10,255 bases of DNA from positions 1 through 10,255 of the forward strand of contig CAJVXG010000044.1 in NCBI GenBank assembly GCA_913009215.1, written 5' to 3'. Position numbers and translations under genes: made by a program. The stretch comes from an uncultured Gammaproteobacteria bacterium. Its GTDB lineage: Bacteria; Pseudomonadota; Gammaproteobacteria; Acidiferrobacterales; CAJVXG01. The stretch's first letter is position 1. The number at the start of each line of letters is the position of its first letter. Below are positions 1-7,190 of the stretch, piece by piece. Under the pieces are notes generated by a model. That model was not told the origin of the DNA and ran no database searches. It worked only from the letters and a program-made list of their open reading frames with translations.

Positions 1-18
1 CCAAGATTGTGTAATTAG

Positions 19-444
19 TTGATTATAAATATAAAAGAATCTCATTTATTAGCGGTAATCACGATATTTATTTATTGTGGCGCTGCCGTGCTGGTTTGGT
101 TTTTTCCGTGGCATTGGGTTGTAAAATCCTTGTTTAGTGGTGCGCTGCTTTATGCCTTTGTGTGGCAGTGGCGCCAGCATGTGCGCAGGACAGCAGCTCA
201 ATCCGTAATTGCGCTTTCTTTACAGCAGGATGGCTCGTTGGCTTTAAAAAAACGGGGCAAGGAGGAGTGGGTACCGGTTCGCAGGATGCAGCAATTGATT
301 CATCCCCTGGTGACCCTGTTGAGCCTGGTGGTAGATGACAAGCGGGGAAGACGGATCAATGTGCTGTTGCCTTACGATGCCATGGAGCGGGCGCAATTCA
401 CACGCTTGCGAGCGCAGCTAAACGTGTTTCGCGATCCGGACTGA
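19..444 (+). CDS. YgfX-like (CptA family) small inner-membrane protein
   Basis: A 141-residue protein of the YgfX/CptA type. Two hydrophobic segments at about residues 10-29 and 33-50, split by a Pro-Trp turn (FFPWHW), form a membrane hairpin, followed by a basic stretch (WRQHVRR) and a soluble C-terminal domain. That domain has the family pattern: a strand with LSLQQDGSLAL (66-76), a Trp-containing strand (EEWVPV) and a final LLPYDAM...FTRLRAQL (117-134). In E. coli, YgfX sits beside SdhE (YgfY), the succinate dehydrogenase flavinylation factor, and has been reported to affect cell shape as a toxin. Both genes commonly lie next to nadB, as here; sdhE would be expected just left of the window. 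The start is uncertain: an in-frame TAG at 16-18 is followed at once by TTG at 19, there is no ATG before the membrane hairpin, and no clear Shine-Dalgarno. The 3' end overlaps nadB convergently. Family call fairly sure from pattern and context; function inferred. Confidence 0.72.
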   Translation: MIINIKESHLLAVITIFIYCGAAVLVWFFPWHWVVKSLFSGALLYAFVWQWRQHVRRTAAQSVIALSLQQDGSLALKKRGKEEWVPVRRMQQLIHPLVTLLSLVVDDKRGRRINVLLPYDAMERAQFTRLRAQLNVFRDPD

Positions 445-2041
445 GGACGGTGTCTTGCGCCGGTTTGCTGCTATCCATCTCCGGGTAATCACGCGTAAAA
501 TGCAGACCGCGGCTTTCCTTGCGCTGTTTGGCGCTTTCTATAATCAGGGCCGCCACCAGCACCAGGTTTCTTAACTCAATCAAGTCATTATCAATGACAA
601 AGTTGGCATAGTAGTCCCTGATTTCTTCAATGAGTAGATTGACTCGATGTTCGGCACGCTCCAGACGTTTGTTGGTGCGCACGATACCGACATAATCCCA
701 CATGAAGTGACGTAATTCGTCCCAGTTGTGTGACACTACGACCTGCTCATCGGCATCGCTGACACGGCTTTCATCCCAGGGCGGCAGATCCACCAGTGCG
801 GGTGACTCCTTGTCCCGTTGCTGGTTGATGTGGCGGGCTGCGGCATGAGCAAAAACGATACATTCCAGCAATGAATTACTGGCCAGCCGATTGGCTCCAT
901 GCAGTCCGGTAAAGGCGCATTCACCGACGGCATATAAATTTGGCAGATCGCTGACGCCGTTGAGGTCGGTCATGATGCCGCCACAGGTGTAATGTGCGGC
1001 GGGCACTACCGGAATCGGGTCCTTGCTGATATCGATACCAAAATCGAAACAACGTTGATAGATAGTCGGGAAATGTTTTTTAATAAACTCGACTGGTTTG
1101 TGGCTAATGTCGAGGTAGACGCAATCAATACCGGCACGTTTCATTTCGTAATCAATGGCGCGGGCGACGACATCGCGTGGCGCCAGCTCGGCGCGTTCGT
1201 GGTGTTGTTGCATGAACGCCGTGCCATCAGGCAATAACAAGCGGGCGCCTTCGCCACGCAAGGCTTCGCTGATGAGAAATGTCCTGGCCTGTGGGTGGTA
1301 CAGGCAGGTCGGATGGAACTGGATAAATTCCATATTCGCAATACGGCAACCGGCGCGCCAGGCCATGGCCATGCCATCGCCGGTGGAGGTGTCCGGGTTG
1401 CTGGTATAGAGATAGACCTTGGAGGCGCCGCCGGTAGCCAGAACAATAAAACGGCTACTGATGCTTTTGACCTTGCCACTGTTTTTGTTGAGGGTATAAA
1501 GGCCAAGGCAGCGGTTATTACCCGGCAGGCCCAGTTTCTCGCTGGTGATCAGGTCTACCGCGATATGGTGTTCCAGCAAGGTGACATTGCGGTGCTCGCG
1601 AACACGGGCCTCAAGGGTGCTGCTGATCGCCTTACCCGTGGTATCGGCGGCATGAAATACGCGGCGTGAAGAGTGCCCCCCTTCCCGGGTCAGGTGATAG
1701 GAAGGCTGATCCTGGTCCTCGCTATTGCAACTGAAAGGAACACCCATCTCGGCCAGCCAGCGCAGCGCTTCGGGACCATTTTTGACCACCGCCTCAACCA
1801 CGTTGCGGTGGCACAAACCGGCGCCGGCCGTGATGGTATCCTCGATATGAGAATCGAAGCTGTCATTGTCATTGTTGCCGACCGAGGCGATGCCTCCCTG
1901 GGCATAGAGGCTGGAGCCTTCGGTGAGCGACGATTTGGCCACCAGCGTCACGCGGTAACTCTCGGCCAGTTGTAACGTTAAGGCGAGACCGGCGGCACCG
2001 CCACCAACAACCAGAACATCGGTTTGCAGCGACTCGGTCAT
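398..2041 (-). CDS. nadB: L-aspartate oxidase (quinolinate synthase B)
   Basis: A 547-residue FAD enzyme that oxidises L-aspartate to iminoaspartate, which NadA condenses with dihydroxyacetone phosphate to quinolinate, the first step of de novo NAD synthesis in the cytoplasm. The N-terminal dinucleotide-binding motif is VVGGGAAGL (about 11-19), followed by YAQGGIA (46-52), the succinate dehydrogenase/fumarate reductase flavoprotein signature. Active-site residues are present: His243 (FHPTCLY), Arg289 (APRDVVARAID) and His350 (AHYTCGG), matching E. coli His244, Arg290 and His351 with a constant offset of one. GLHGANRLASNSLLE follows, and the C-terminal helical domain ends in SRGLHFTRDYP. The frame stays open upstream to an ATG at 2167, but the constant offset and the start MTESLQTDVLVV favour ATG at 2041, close to the usual 540 residues. 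The Shine-Dalgarno is poor. It is divergent from rpoE, and its last 15 or so codons overlap the YgfX-like gene. Confidence 0.96.
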   Translation of the reverse strand: MTESLQTDVLVVGGGAAGLALTLQLAESYRVTLVAKSSLTEGSSLYAQGGIASVGNNDNDSFDSHIEDTITAGAGLCHRNVVEAVVKNGPEALRWLAEMGVPFSCNSEDQDQPSYHLTREGGHSSRRVFHAADTTGKAISSTLEARVREHRNVTLLEHHIAVDLITSEKLGLPGNNRCLGLYTLNKNSGKVKSISSRFIVLATGGASKVYLYTSNPDTSTGDGMAMAWRAGCRIANMEFIQFHPTCLYHPQARTFLISEALRGEGARLLLPDGTAFMQQHHERAELAPRDVVARAIDYEMKRAGIDCVYLDISHKPVEFIKKHFPTIYQRCFDFGIDISKDPIPVVPAAHYTCGGIMTDLNGVSDLPNLYAVGECAFTGLHGANRLASNSLLECIVFAHAAARHINQQRDKESPALVDLPPWDESRVSDADEQVVVSHNWDELRHFMWDYVGIVRTNKRLERAEHRVNLLIEEIRDYYANFVIDNDLIELRNLVLVAALIIESAKQRKESRGLHFTRDYPEMDSSKPAQDTVLSPDRETRLAALASV

Positions 2042-2249
2042 ATCAACAGGCCGTGGATAGCAGGAGATAATCTGTCCATAGTGCGCTATTCTACGCAAAA
2101 AACGGGCTGGTGTTCCGCAATAAATTGGCCCTGACAGGAAACTTTCGGATTTCCATATTGACCACACATATACTGAACTAATTACCTTATTCCATGTCCA
2201 TAGACTATGAATTCAAGAGACTTTCCGGGGCTTGCGGGGGTCAGGAGCA
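2042..2249. promoter_or_regulatory. Divergent nadB-rpoE intergenic region
   Basis: This 208-bp stretch must hold the promoters for leftward nadB and rightward rpoE. It has an AT-rich core (about 2120-2220) and a small inverted repeat, CATAG-A-CTATG (2199-2209). It encodes no gene I can support. The nadB frame is open to 2167, but the residues added there resemble nothing in NadB. Well-matched sigma-70 -35/-10 pairs are not evident on either strand. Confidence 0.6.
2174..2201 (+). promoter_or_regulatory. Candidate sigma-E-type autoregulatory promoter of rpoE
   Basis: TGAACTA (2174-2180) matches five of seven bases of the sigma-E -35 consensus GGAACTT. It is followed after 15 bp by GTCCAT (2196-2201), which shares GTC and one A with the -10 consensus GTCTAA. 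Transcription would begin near 2208, about 40 nt before the rpoE start. Many RpoE/AlgU operons transcribe themselves this way. A better -35-like heptamer, GAAACTT (2138-2144, six of seven), lies upstream but lacks a good -10 at 15-17 bp. The assignment is weak and rests on consensus matching by eye. Confidence 0.3.
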
Positions 2250-2828
2250 GTGAGCGAGCGTGAAGCAGACTTGCTGCTGGTCCGCAGGGTCCAGGAGGGA
2301 GACAAGACCGCGTTTGATCTGCTGGTTCTGAAGTACCAGCACAAGGTCGCCAAGCTTCTGACCCGCTTTGTTTATGGCCGGGTGGAGGTGGAAGATGTGG
2401 CGCAAGAGGCCTTTATCAAGGCCTATCGGGCCATCGGCGGTTTTCGTGGTGATAGCGCTTTTTATACCTGGCTCTATCGAATTGCGGTGAATACGGCCAA
2501 GAACCATCTTGTTTCCCAGGGTCGTGGACCGGTAACGGTAGATGCCGATCTGGTGGATATGGAGAACCTGGATGAGGCGGTAAAGTTGCGTGAGATCAGT
2601 ACGCCTGAGAATGCGTTGCTGACCGATGAGATTGCGTCGATTGTACAAAAGACAATCGAGGCATTGCCGGAAGACCTGCGCACGGCTATTAGTTTAAGAG
2701 AGTTTGAGGGCCTGAGCTATGATGAAATTGCCCAGGTCATGGAATGTCCGATAGGCACCGTGCGCTCCCGGATATTCAGGGCGCGCGAGGCCATAGATGA
2801 ACAGATACTACCGTTGCTGGAGAGGTAA
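2250..2828 (+). CDS. rpoE: RNA polymerase sigma factor sigma-E (RpoE/AlgU)
   Basis: A 192-residue group 4 (ECF) sigma factor that directs RNA polymerase to envelope-stress promoters. Region 2 spans roughly residues 20-90, with the DVAQEAFIKAYRA core-binding helix (49-61) and FRGDSAFYTWLYRIAVNTAKN (65-85), which contacts and melts the -10; this is nearly identical to E. coli RpoE. After an acidic linker (about 98-120), region 4 (about 139-182) carries LPEDLR, the helix-turn-helix LSYDEIAQVM and the closing GTVRSRIFRAREAI that reads the -35. The start is taken as GTG at 2250 because MSEREADLLLVRRVQ then aligns end to end with E. coli MSEQLTDQVLVERVQ. An in-frame TTG at 2232 would add six unrelated residues. 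AGGAG lies only 2 nt before the GTG and a G-run (2236-2240) lies 9 nt before, so the ribosome site is unusual. It is followed after 12 bp by its anti-sigma gene rseA. Confidence 0.96.
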   Translation: MSEREADLLLVRRVQEGDKTAFDLLVLKYQHKVAKLLTRFVYGRVEVEDVAQEAFIKAYRAIGGFRGDSAFYTWLYRIAVNTAKNHLVSQGRGPVTVDADLVDMENLDEAVKLREISTPENALLTDEIASIVQKTIEALPEDLRTAISLREFEGLSYDEIAQVMECPIGTVRSRIFRAREAIDEQILPLLER

Positions 2829-2840
2829 TTTGGGGTAAGC

Positions 2841-3404
2841 ATGATGAGCAATATGAAAGAAAAATTGTCCGCCTTTATCGATGGTGAACTGGACGAGCAG
2901 GAATCGGCCGAGATGCTGCGCGCCCTGCAGCAGGATGATGAACTGCGACAAGCCTGGTCGCGCTATTTTCTGGTGCGTGATGCCATTAGCGACGCTTCCG
3001 TGTCGGCAGTGGCCCCTGATTTTGCGAATAGAATTGCGCAGACCGTGGCCGGGGAGCCGACCGTGCTGGCCCCGAAGGCGATAAAAACCGAAAAAAGTTC
3101 TTTGGCTCGCGCCACCAGAATTATCGGCCAGCTGGCTATTGCCGCGTCGGTGGCCGCCATTGCCATTATTGGCCTGCGCAATATTATTCCCGGGCAATCC
3201 GATGTGACGCCCTCCAAAATGGCACAAAGTGCCGGGCATGGAAACTTTGTCCGTGTTGGCGCCACCCATTGGGACAAAAGCAAGGCGGAGGCCGAAAATG
3301 AGCTGAATATGTACCTTGCCGCGCATAATCGTCATTCACCGGCAGCCAGCATAAAAGGGATGATGTCTTACGTCCATGTCGTCGGTTACGATGCCAGGCA
3401 ATGA
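2841..3404 (+). CDS. rseA: Anti-sigma-E factor RseA (MucA-like)
   Basis: A 187-residue single-span inner-membrane protein that sequesters sigma-E until regulated proteolysis releases it. The cytoplasmic N-terminal domain has the family pattern LSAFIDGELDEQE (9-21), then LQQDDELRQAWSRYFLVRDAIS (29-50), which packs against the sigma factor. One hydrophobic helix lies at about 94-111 (IIGQLAIAASVAAIAIIGL). The periplasmic tail (112-187) ends with NMYLAAHNRH and GMMSYVHVVGYDARQ, typical of the MucA/RseA C-terminal domain that RseB contacts and DegS-type proteases cut. The start could be ATG 2841 or ATG 2844; GGGGT at 2832-2836 serves either. Its stop overlaps the rseB ATG in an ATGA, implying coupled translation. 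Family assignment is sure from motifs and position. No degS, rseP or mucD gene is in the window, so the proteases must be encoded elsewhere. Confidence 0.93.
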   Translation: MMSNMKEKLSAFIDGELDEQESAEMLRALQQDDELRQAWSRYFLVRDAISDASVSAVAPDFANRIAQTVAGEPTVLAPKAIKTEKSSLARATRIIGQLAIAASVAAIAIIGLRNIIPGQSDVTPSKMAQSAGHGNFVRVGATHWDKSKAEAENELNMYLAAHNRHSPAASIKGMMSYVHVVGYDARQ

Positions 3405-4402
3405 AGCCTGTTAGTGTAGCTCAAGTCGTTACATTCCTTACCGCTGTATTTTTCTGCGTTATTGTTAATGCGGATACCAGCGCTACCCAGGCCTGGTTGA
3501 TGAAAATGCAGTCTGCCAACAAGCAGCAAAATTATATTGGCACCTTTATTTATCGCCATGGTACCCACCTGGAGACCATGCGTATTGTCCATCGTGCCCG
3601 TTCCGGCAGAGTGTTGGAACGCATTGTCTCCCTGAATGGTCCAGCCCGGGAGGTGGTACGCGACAATCGCATTGAGCGTATTTATTTGCCGGATAAAAAC
3701 ATAATCCAGATTAACTCCCGGACCAAAAACGAGAATGAGTTTCCTGCCTTGTTGACACGATCAATGGAGAATTTCCAGAATCATTATCATGTGATGCTGG
3801 GGGGTGAAAGCCGTATAGCAGACCGTATGGTACAGATGGTGATTATCAAATCTCGTGACGAATACCGTTATGGTTATAGGCTCTGGGCCGACAAGAAAAC
3901 CGGCTTGTTGTTAAAAGCAGATTTGGTCAATATGAAAGGCCAGAGCCTGGAGCAGTATATGTTCACCAATATCAGAATCGGCATCGCAATTCCGGCAACC
4001 ATGTTGCGCCCTCGTATGTCGACCAGAGGTGTAAAAATAAAACAACAGAATGCCCACAAGATTGCACCTGTAACCGATATGATCTGGTCTGTGAGGAATC
4101 TGCCGAAGGGGTTTCGCTTGTCGGCAAAGATGCTGGGTATTTGTCCCGCCCATAAGACGCCGGTGCATCACCTGGTTTATACCGATGGCCTTGCGGCTGT
4201 GTCGATATTTATAGAAAAGGCCGGAAAAAACAGGAAGGTCATCAAGGGTTTGAACCAGATGGGGGCGATTCATGCCTATGGTAAAATGCTGAATGGTTAT
4301 CAGATTACCGTGGTTGGCCAGGTGCCGGCCGGAACCGTACGTCAGTTCGGGAAATCCATTTTTTCAAGCCAGATAGCCAGGTTGCCTGTTTCAGTCCGAT
4401 AG
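3401..4402 (+). CDS. rseB: Periplasmic sigma-E regulator RseB (MucB-like)
   Basis: A 333-residue secreted protein that binds the periplasmic part of RseA and shields it from site-1 cleavage; in E. coli, lipopolysaccharide intermediates displace it. A Sec signal peptide covers residues 1-24, with a hydrophobic core (VVTFLTAVFFCVIV) and a likely cut after VNA before Asp25. The mature N-terminal domain (about 25-200, a lipoprotein-carrier-like fold in known structures) begins with WLMKMQSANKQQNYIGTFIYRHG and includes GYRLWADKKTGLLLKADL (158-175). The smaller C-terminal domain (about 225-333) contains LPKGFRL, HHLVYTDGLAAVSIFIE and VVGQVPAGTVRQF (304-316), matching the MucB/RseB pattern. The start is ATG 3401, inside the rseA stop (ATGA). 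Length is close to E. coli RseB (about 318). No rseC/mucC follows: the next gene is lepA after 91 bp. Confidence 0.93.
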   Translation: MKPVSVAQVVTFLTAVFFCVIVNADTSATQAWLMKMQSANKQQNYIGTFIYRHGTHLETMRIVHRARSGRVLERIVSLNGPAREVVRDNRIERIYLPDKNIIQINSRTKNENEFPALLTRSMENFQNHYHVMLGGESRIADRMVQMVIIKSRDEYRYGYRLWADKKTGLLLKADLVNMKGQSLEQYMFTNIRIGIAIPATMLRPRMSTRGVKIKQQNAHKIAPVTDMIWSVRNLPKGFRLSAKMLGICPAHKTPVHHLVYTDGLAAVSIFIEKAGKNRKVIKGLNQMGAIHAYGKMLNGYQITVVGQVPAGTVRQFGKSIFSSQIARLPVSVR

Positions 4403-4404
4403 CA

Positions 4405-4434
4405 TTGGGTAATTCAAGTATTTTCTGATATAAC
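4405..4434 (+). promoter_or_regulatory. Candidate extended -10 promoter for lepA
   Basis: TTGGGT (4405-4410) as -35, an 18-bp spacer, and TATAAC (4429-4434) as -10, preceded by TG one base upstream (TGATATAAC), the extended -10 pattern. Transcription would start near 4441, leaving an untranslated leader of about 53 nt before lepA. It lies in the only gap over 60 bp on the plus strand after rpoE, so the lepA block may be transcribed separately from the sigma-E module. No convincing terminator separates them, so read-through is also likely. Confidence 0.45.
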
Positions 4435-4493
4435 CCCGTGAATTTTGTTGCAGGCGCAGCTGATAATGTCTGCCCGTCGTATTTTGGTTTCTT

Positions 4494-6302
4494 ATGTCCC
4501 AGAGTGAACTTTCTTTAATTCGGAATTTTTCCATTATCGCCCATATCGATCATGGCAAATCGACGTTGGCGGATCGTTTTATCGAAATTTGTGGTGGTTT
4601 GGAAGACCGCGAAATGCTGGAACAGGTGCTGGACTCCATGGACATCGAACGAGAGCGTGGTATTACTATCAAGGCGCAAAGTGTGGCCCTGGACTACCAG
4701 GCCGATGACGGCAAGACCTATCGGTTAAACATGATTGACACACCGGGCCATGTCGACTTCTCTTACGAGGTATCCCGGTCCCTGACCGCATGTGAGGGCG
4801 CATTGCTGGTTGTGGATGTCTCGCAGGGCGTGCAGGCACAGACGGTAGCCAATTGTTATACCGCTACGGAAATGAATCTGGAGATCTTGCCCGTGTTGAA
4901 CAAGATAGATTTACCCGCCGCCGAACCGGATCGGGTCAGGCAGGAGATTGAAGATATTATTGGCATCGATACCTCTCATGACCTGCAAGCCAGCGCCAAG
5001 ACCGGTGTCGGTGTAAAGGAAATACTGGAGGCCGTGGTGCAATATATTCCGCCGCCGCAAGGTCAGGAGAACGGCCCCCTGAAGGCGTTGATTATCGATT
5101 CCTGGTTCGATAATTATCTCGGTACCGTGTCTTTGGTGCGTGTTATCGATGGGCAGTTAAAGAAGAAAGACAAGATTCGCTTAATGGCTACTGGCCGCGA
5201 ATATAGTATCGAACAAGTCGGTATCTTTACCCCGAAGCGAACCGAGACCGGGACCTTAGGCGCAGGCCAGGTCGGTTATGTCATTGCAGGGATTAAAGAG
5301 GTGCGTAGTGCCCGTGTTGGTGACACCATTACTCATGTTAAGAATGGCGCCGAAGAGGTTTTGCCGGGCTTCAAGGAGATCCAGCCTCGCGTGTTTTCCG
5401 GCCTGTATCCGGTAGATTCCTCCGACTACGAAGCCTTCCGCGATGCGTTGTCCAAGCTGTGTCTCAATGACGCCTCCCTGCATTATGAGCCCGAGACCTC
5501 CCAGGCATTAGGCTCTGGTTTTCGTTGTGGTTTTCTCGGTATGCTGCATATGGAGATTATCCAGGAGCGCCTGGAACGCGAATACAATCTCAATCTGATC
5601 ACCACGGCGCCCACCGTAATCTATGAAATATTAACGAAAAAAGGCGACGTGCTGCAAATCGACAATCCCGCCAAACTACCAGATGCCTCCAGTGTTGCCG
5701 AAACACGGGAGCCAATTATTGTCGCCAACATACTACTGCCCCAGGACTATATTGGTGTGGTCATGGAACTGTGCATGGAAAAGCGCGGGATACAGAGGAA
5801 TATGCGGTATACTGGCAAGCAGGTAATGTTGACGTATGAACTCCCGCTTAATGAAGTGGTGATGGATTTTTTTGATCGATTGAAGTCGGTTAGTCGTGGT
5901 TATGCATCCCTGGAGTATGAGTTTCTGGAGTTTCGACCATCCAAACTGGTGAAGCTGGATGTGTTGATCAATGGCGATCGGGTAGATGCCCTGTCCGCCA
6001 TTGTGCATCAGGAGCAGTCTGTGTATCGGGGCCGTGAACTGGCGAAGAAACTCAAGGAAATTATACCCCGACAAATGTTTGAGGTGGCCATACAGGCGGC
6101 GATTGGTTCGAAAATTCTTTCACGCGAAACCGTCAAAGCCTTGCGTAAAAATGTTACTGCCAAATGTTATGGTGGTGATATTACACGTAAGAAAAAATTG
6201 CTGGAAAAACAAAAGGCCGGAAAAAAGCGAATGAAACAAGTGGGTTCGGTAGAAATACCCCAGGAAGCCTTTTTATCTATATTACGCGTGGACGAGAAAT
6301 AG
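4494..6302 (+). CDS. lepA: Elongation factor 4 (back-translocating GTPase LepA)
   Basis: A 602-residue translational GTPase of the EF-G/EF-4 family. It acts on the ribosome and has been linked to back-translocation, stalled elongation and initiation or 30S biogenesis. The GTPase domain shows every G motif: AHIDHGKST (16-24, P-loop), the switch I region ERERGITI (52-59), DTPGH (82-86), NKIDL (136-140) and SAKTG (167-171). A beta-barrel domain II follows (about 190-280, FDNYLGTVSLVRV), then two EF-G-like alpha/beta domains (GFRCGFLGMLHMEIIQERL; YRGRELAKKLKEIIPRQMF). The family-specific basic C-terminal domain includes TAKCYGGDITRKKKLLEKQ and ends in FLSILRVDEK. Domain IV of EF-G is absent, as expected. 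Length is typical (E. coli 599). ATG 4494 gives the standard MSxxxLSLIRNFSIIAHIDHGK start, with a weak Shine-Dalgarno. It is 4 bp from lepB, the classic lep operon pairing. Confidence 0.98.
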   Translation: MSQSELSLIRNFSIIAHIDHGKSTLADRFIEICGGLEDREMLEQVLDSMDIERERGITIKAQSVALDYQADDGKTYRLNMIDTPGHVDFSYEVSRSLTACEGALLVVDVSQGVQAQTVANCYTATEMNLEILPVLNKIDLPAAEPDRVRQEIEDIIGIDTSHDLQASAKTGVGVKEILEAVVQYIPPPQGQENGPLKALIIDSWFDNYLGTVSLVRVIDGQLKKKDKIRLMATGREYSIEQVGIFTPKRTETGTLGAGQVGYVIAGIKEVRSARVGDTITHVKNGAEEVLPGFKEIQPRVFSGLYPVDSSDYEAFRDALSKLCLNDASLHYEPETSQALGSGFRCGFLGMLHMEIIQERLEREYNLNLITTAPTVIYEILTKKGDVLQIDNPAKLPDASSVAETREPIIVANILLPQDYIGVVMELCMEKRGIQRNMRYTGKQVMLTYELPLNEVVMDFFDRLKSVSRGYASLEYEFLEFRPSKLVKLDVLINGDRVDALSAIVHQEQSVYRGRELAKKLKEIIPRQMFEVAIQAAIGSKILSRETVKALRKNVTAKCYGGDITRKKKLLEKQKAGKKRMKQVGSVEIPQEAFLSILRVDEK

Positions 6303-6306
6303 CAAC

Positions 6307-7146
6307 ATGGACTTTTCAATTATTTTATTTTCGGCATTGGTCATTACCGGGGTTATCTGGTGGATAGATCGACAGTTTTTGTCACCAAAACGAAAATTGA
6401 GGGGCGAAAAGCTTAAAGAATCCGGGGTGGAAAAGGCGGCCCTTGAAGAGGTGTACAAGGAGCCGATTCTGGTCGAATATGCCCGTGCCTTTTTTCCTGT
6501 GATTCTGATCGTTTTTATTTTACGTTCATTTTTGTTTGAGCCCTTTCGTATACCCTCCGGGTCCATGTATCCGGGATTATGGATCGGTGATTTTATTCTG
6601 GTCAATAAATATTCATATGGGGTCCGTTTACCCATCCTGAATAAAAAAATCATTCCCGTTAGCGAGCCCCGGCGTGGTGATGTCATGGTGTTCCGTTACC
6701 CCAAGGACACCTCTACCAATTTCATCAAGCGCGTTATTGGTCTGCCTGGCGACAGAGTGGTTTACCGCAACAAACGTTTATACGTAAATGACAAGCTGGT
6801 AACACAGGGAGATGGCAGGGAATACCTGTTAAAAACACCCGATGCGGGCGTACAAACGATGCGTTTGTTTTCCGAGAAATTGGGAGGAAAGACCCACTCC
6901 ATAATACTGGGACCGGAAACAGAGTACGTTTTTCCAGGGACATCACCGAAAGTGTATGATATTACAGTGCCGGCAGGGCACTATTTTGTCATGGGGGACA
7001 ATCGCGACCACAGCAATGATAGTCGCTACTGGGGTATGGTGCCGGAAGAATACCTTATAGGTAAGGCAGTTATGATCTGGTTTAGCTCGGCATCCTGGGA
7101 TCTCGGAAAAATTGTCTGGAGCCGCATAGGGACTATAATCAAATAA
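6307..7146 (+). CDS. lepB: Signal peptidase I (leader peptidase)
   Basis: A 279-residue inner-membrane serine protease of family S26 that removes Sec and Tat signal peptides at the periplasmic face. Two membrane segments (about 3-20 and 62-77) flank a basic cytoplasmic loop (PKRKLRGEKLK), giving the usual two-span topology. The catalytic Ser86 is in RIPSGSMYP (81-89) and the general-base Lys141 in FIKRVIGLPGD (139-149), offset by five from E. coli Ser91 and Lys146. Box C/D (RRGDVMVFRYP, 122-132) and box E (GDNRDHSNDSRYWG, 230-243) are intact. The segment between about 165 and 222 is the lineage-variable insertion. Length is close to Pseudomonas LepB and shorter than E. coli (324). It starts 4 bp after lepA with only a weak ribosome site inside the lepA end, suggesting coupling. 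RseB, with a signal peptide in this window, is a likely substrate. Confidence 0.97.
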   Translation: MDFSIILFSALVITGVIWWIDRQFLSPKRKLRGEKLKESGVEKAALEEVYKEPILVEYARAFFPVILIVFILRSFLFEPFRIPSGSMYPGLWIGDFILVNKYSYGVRLPILNKKIIPVSEPRRGDVMVFRYPKDTSTNFIKRVIGLPGDRVVYRNKRLYVNDKLVTQGDGREYLLKTPDAGVQTMRLFSEKLGGKTHSIILGPETEYVFPGTSPKVYDITVPAGHYFVMGDNRDHSNDSRYWGMVPEEYLIGKAVMIWFSSASWDLGKIVWSRIGTIIK

Positions 7147-7190
7147 ACAGCAATTTTGGTCTGGCTATATATTTATTATTGAGATGGGCA

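Noticed and set aside
1..18. The 3' end of sdhE (ygfY) at the window's left edge.
   Set aside because: Expected from synteny, but 18 bases with stop codons in more than one frame (TAA 12-14, TAG 16-18) cannot identify a gene.
241..270. A T-run on the minus strand (positions 246-252) inside the YgfX-like gene as a terminator for nadB.
   Set aside because: No stable GC-rich hairpin precedes the T-run in the minus-strand reading direction; only a short ACCGGT palindrome lies nearby.
992..1975. Several plus-strand open frames (992-1237, 1295-1669, 1673-1975) opposite nadB.
   Set aside because: They are antisense shadows of a well-conserved gene. Their products show no recognisable domain and there is no ribosome site pattern.
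2088..2093. Minus-strand TAGAAT as a -10 for nadB.
   Set aside because: No -35 lies at 16-18 bp. The nearest TTG-type hexamer (TTGCGG) is 21 bp away, and the TG of an extended -10 is one base out of place. It may still be real but cannot be supported.
2042..2167. A 42-codon N-terminal extension of NadB, since the frame is open to an ATG at 2167.
   Set aside because: The extension has no family resemblance. Starting at 2041 puts catalytic residues at a constant offset of one from E. coli NadB, and the extension would fill most of the space needed for promoters.
2158..2184. Sigma-70 promoter TTGACC ... TAATTA for rpoE.
   Set aside because: The spacer is 15 bp, shorter than usual, and the nearby TATACT (2169-2174) has no -35 at the right distance. 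Neither pair is convincing.
2241..3335. Minus-strand open frames of 135 and 175 codons opposite rpoE and rseA.
   Set aside because: They are shadows of genes with clear family motifs on the plus strand. Their products are low-complexity in character, with no motif.
4439..4475. Terminator or hairpin between rseB and lepA (GCAG ... CTGC).
   Set aside because: The stem is only four bases with a long loop and no following T-run, so it is not a terminator.
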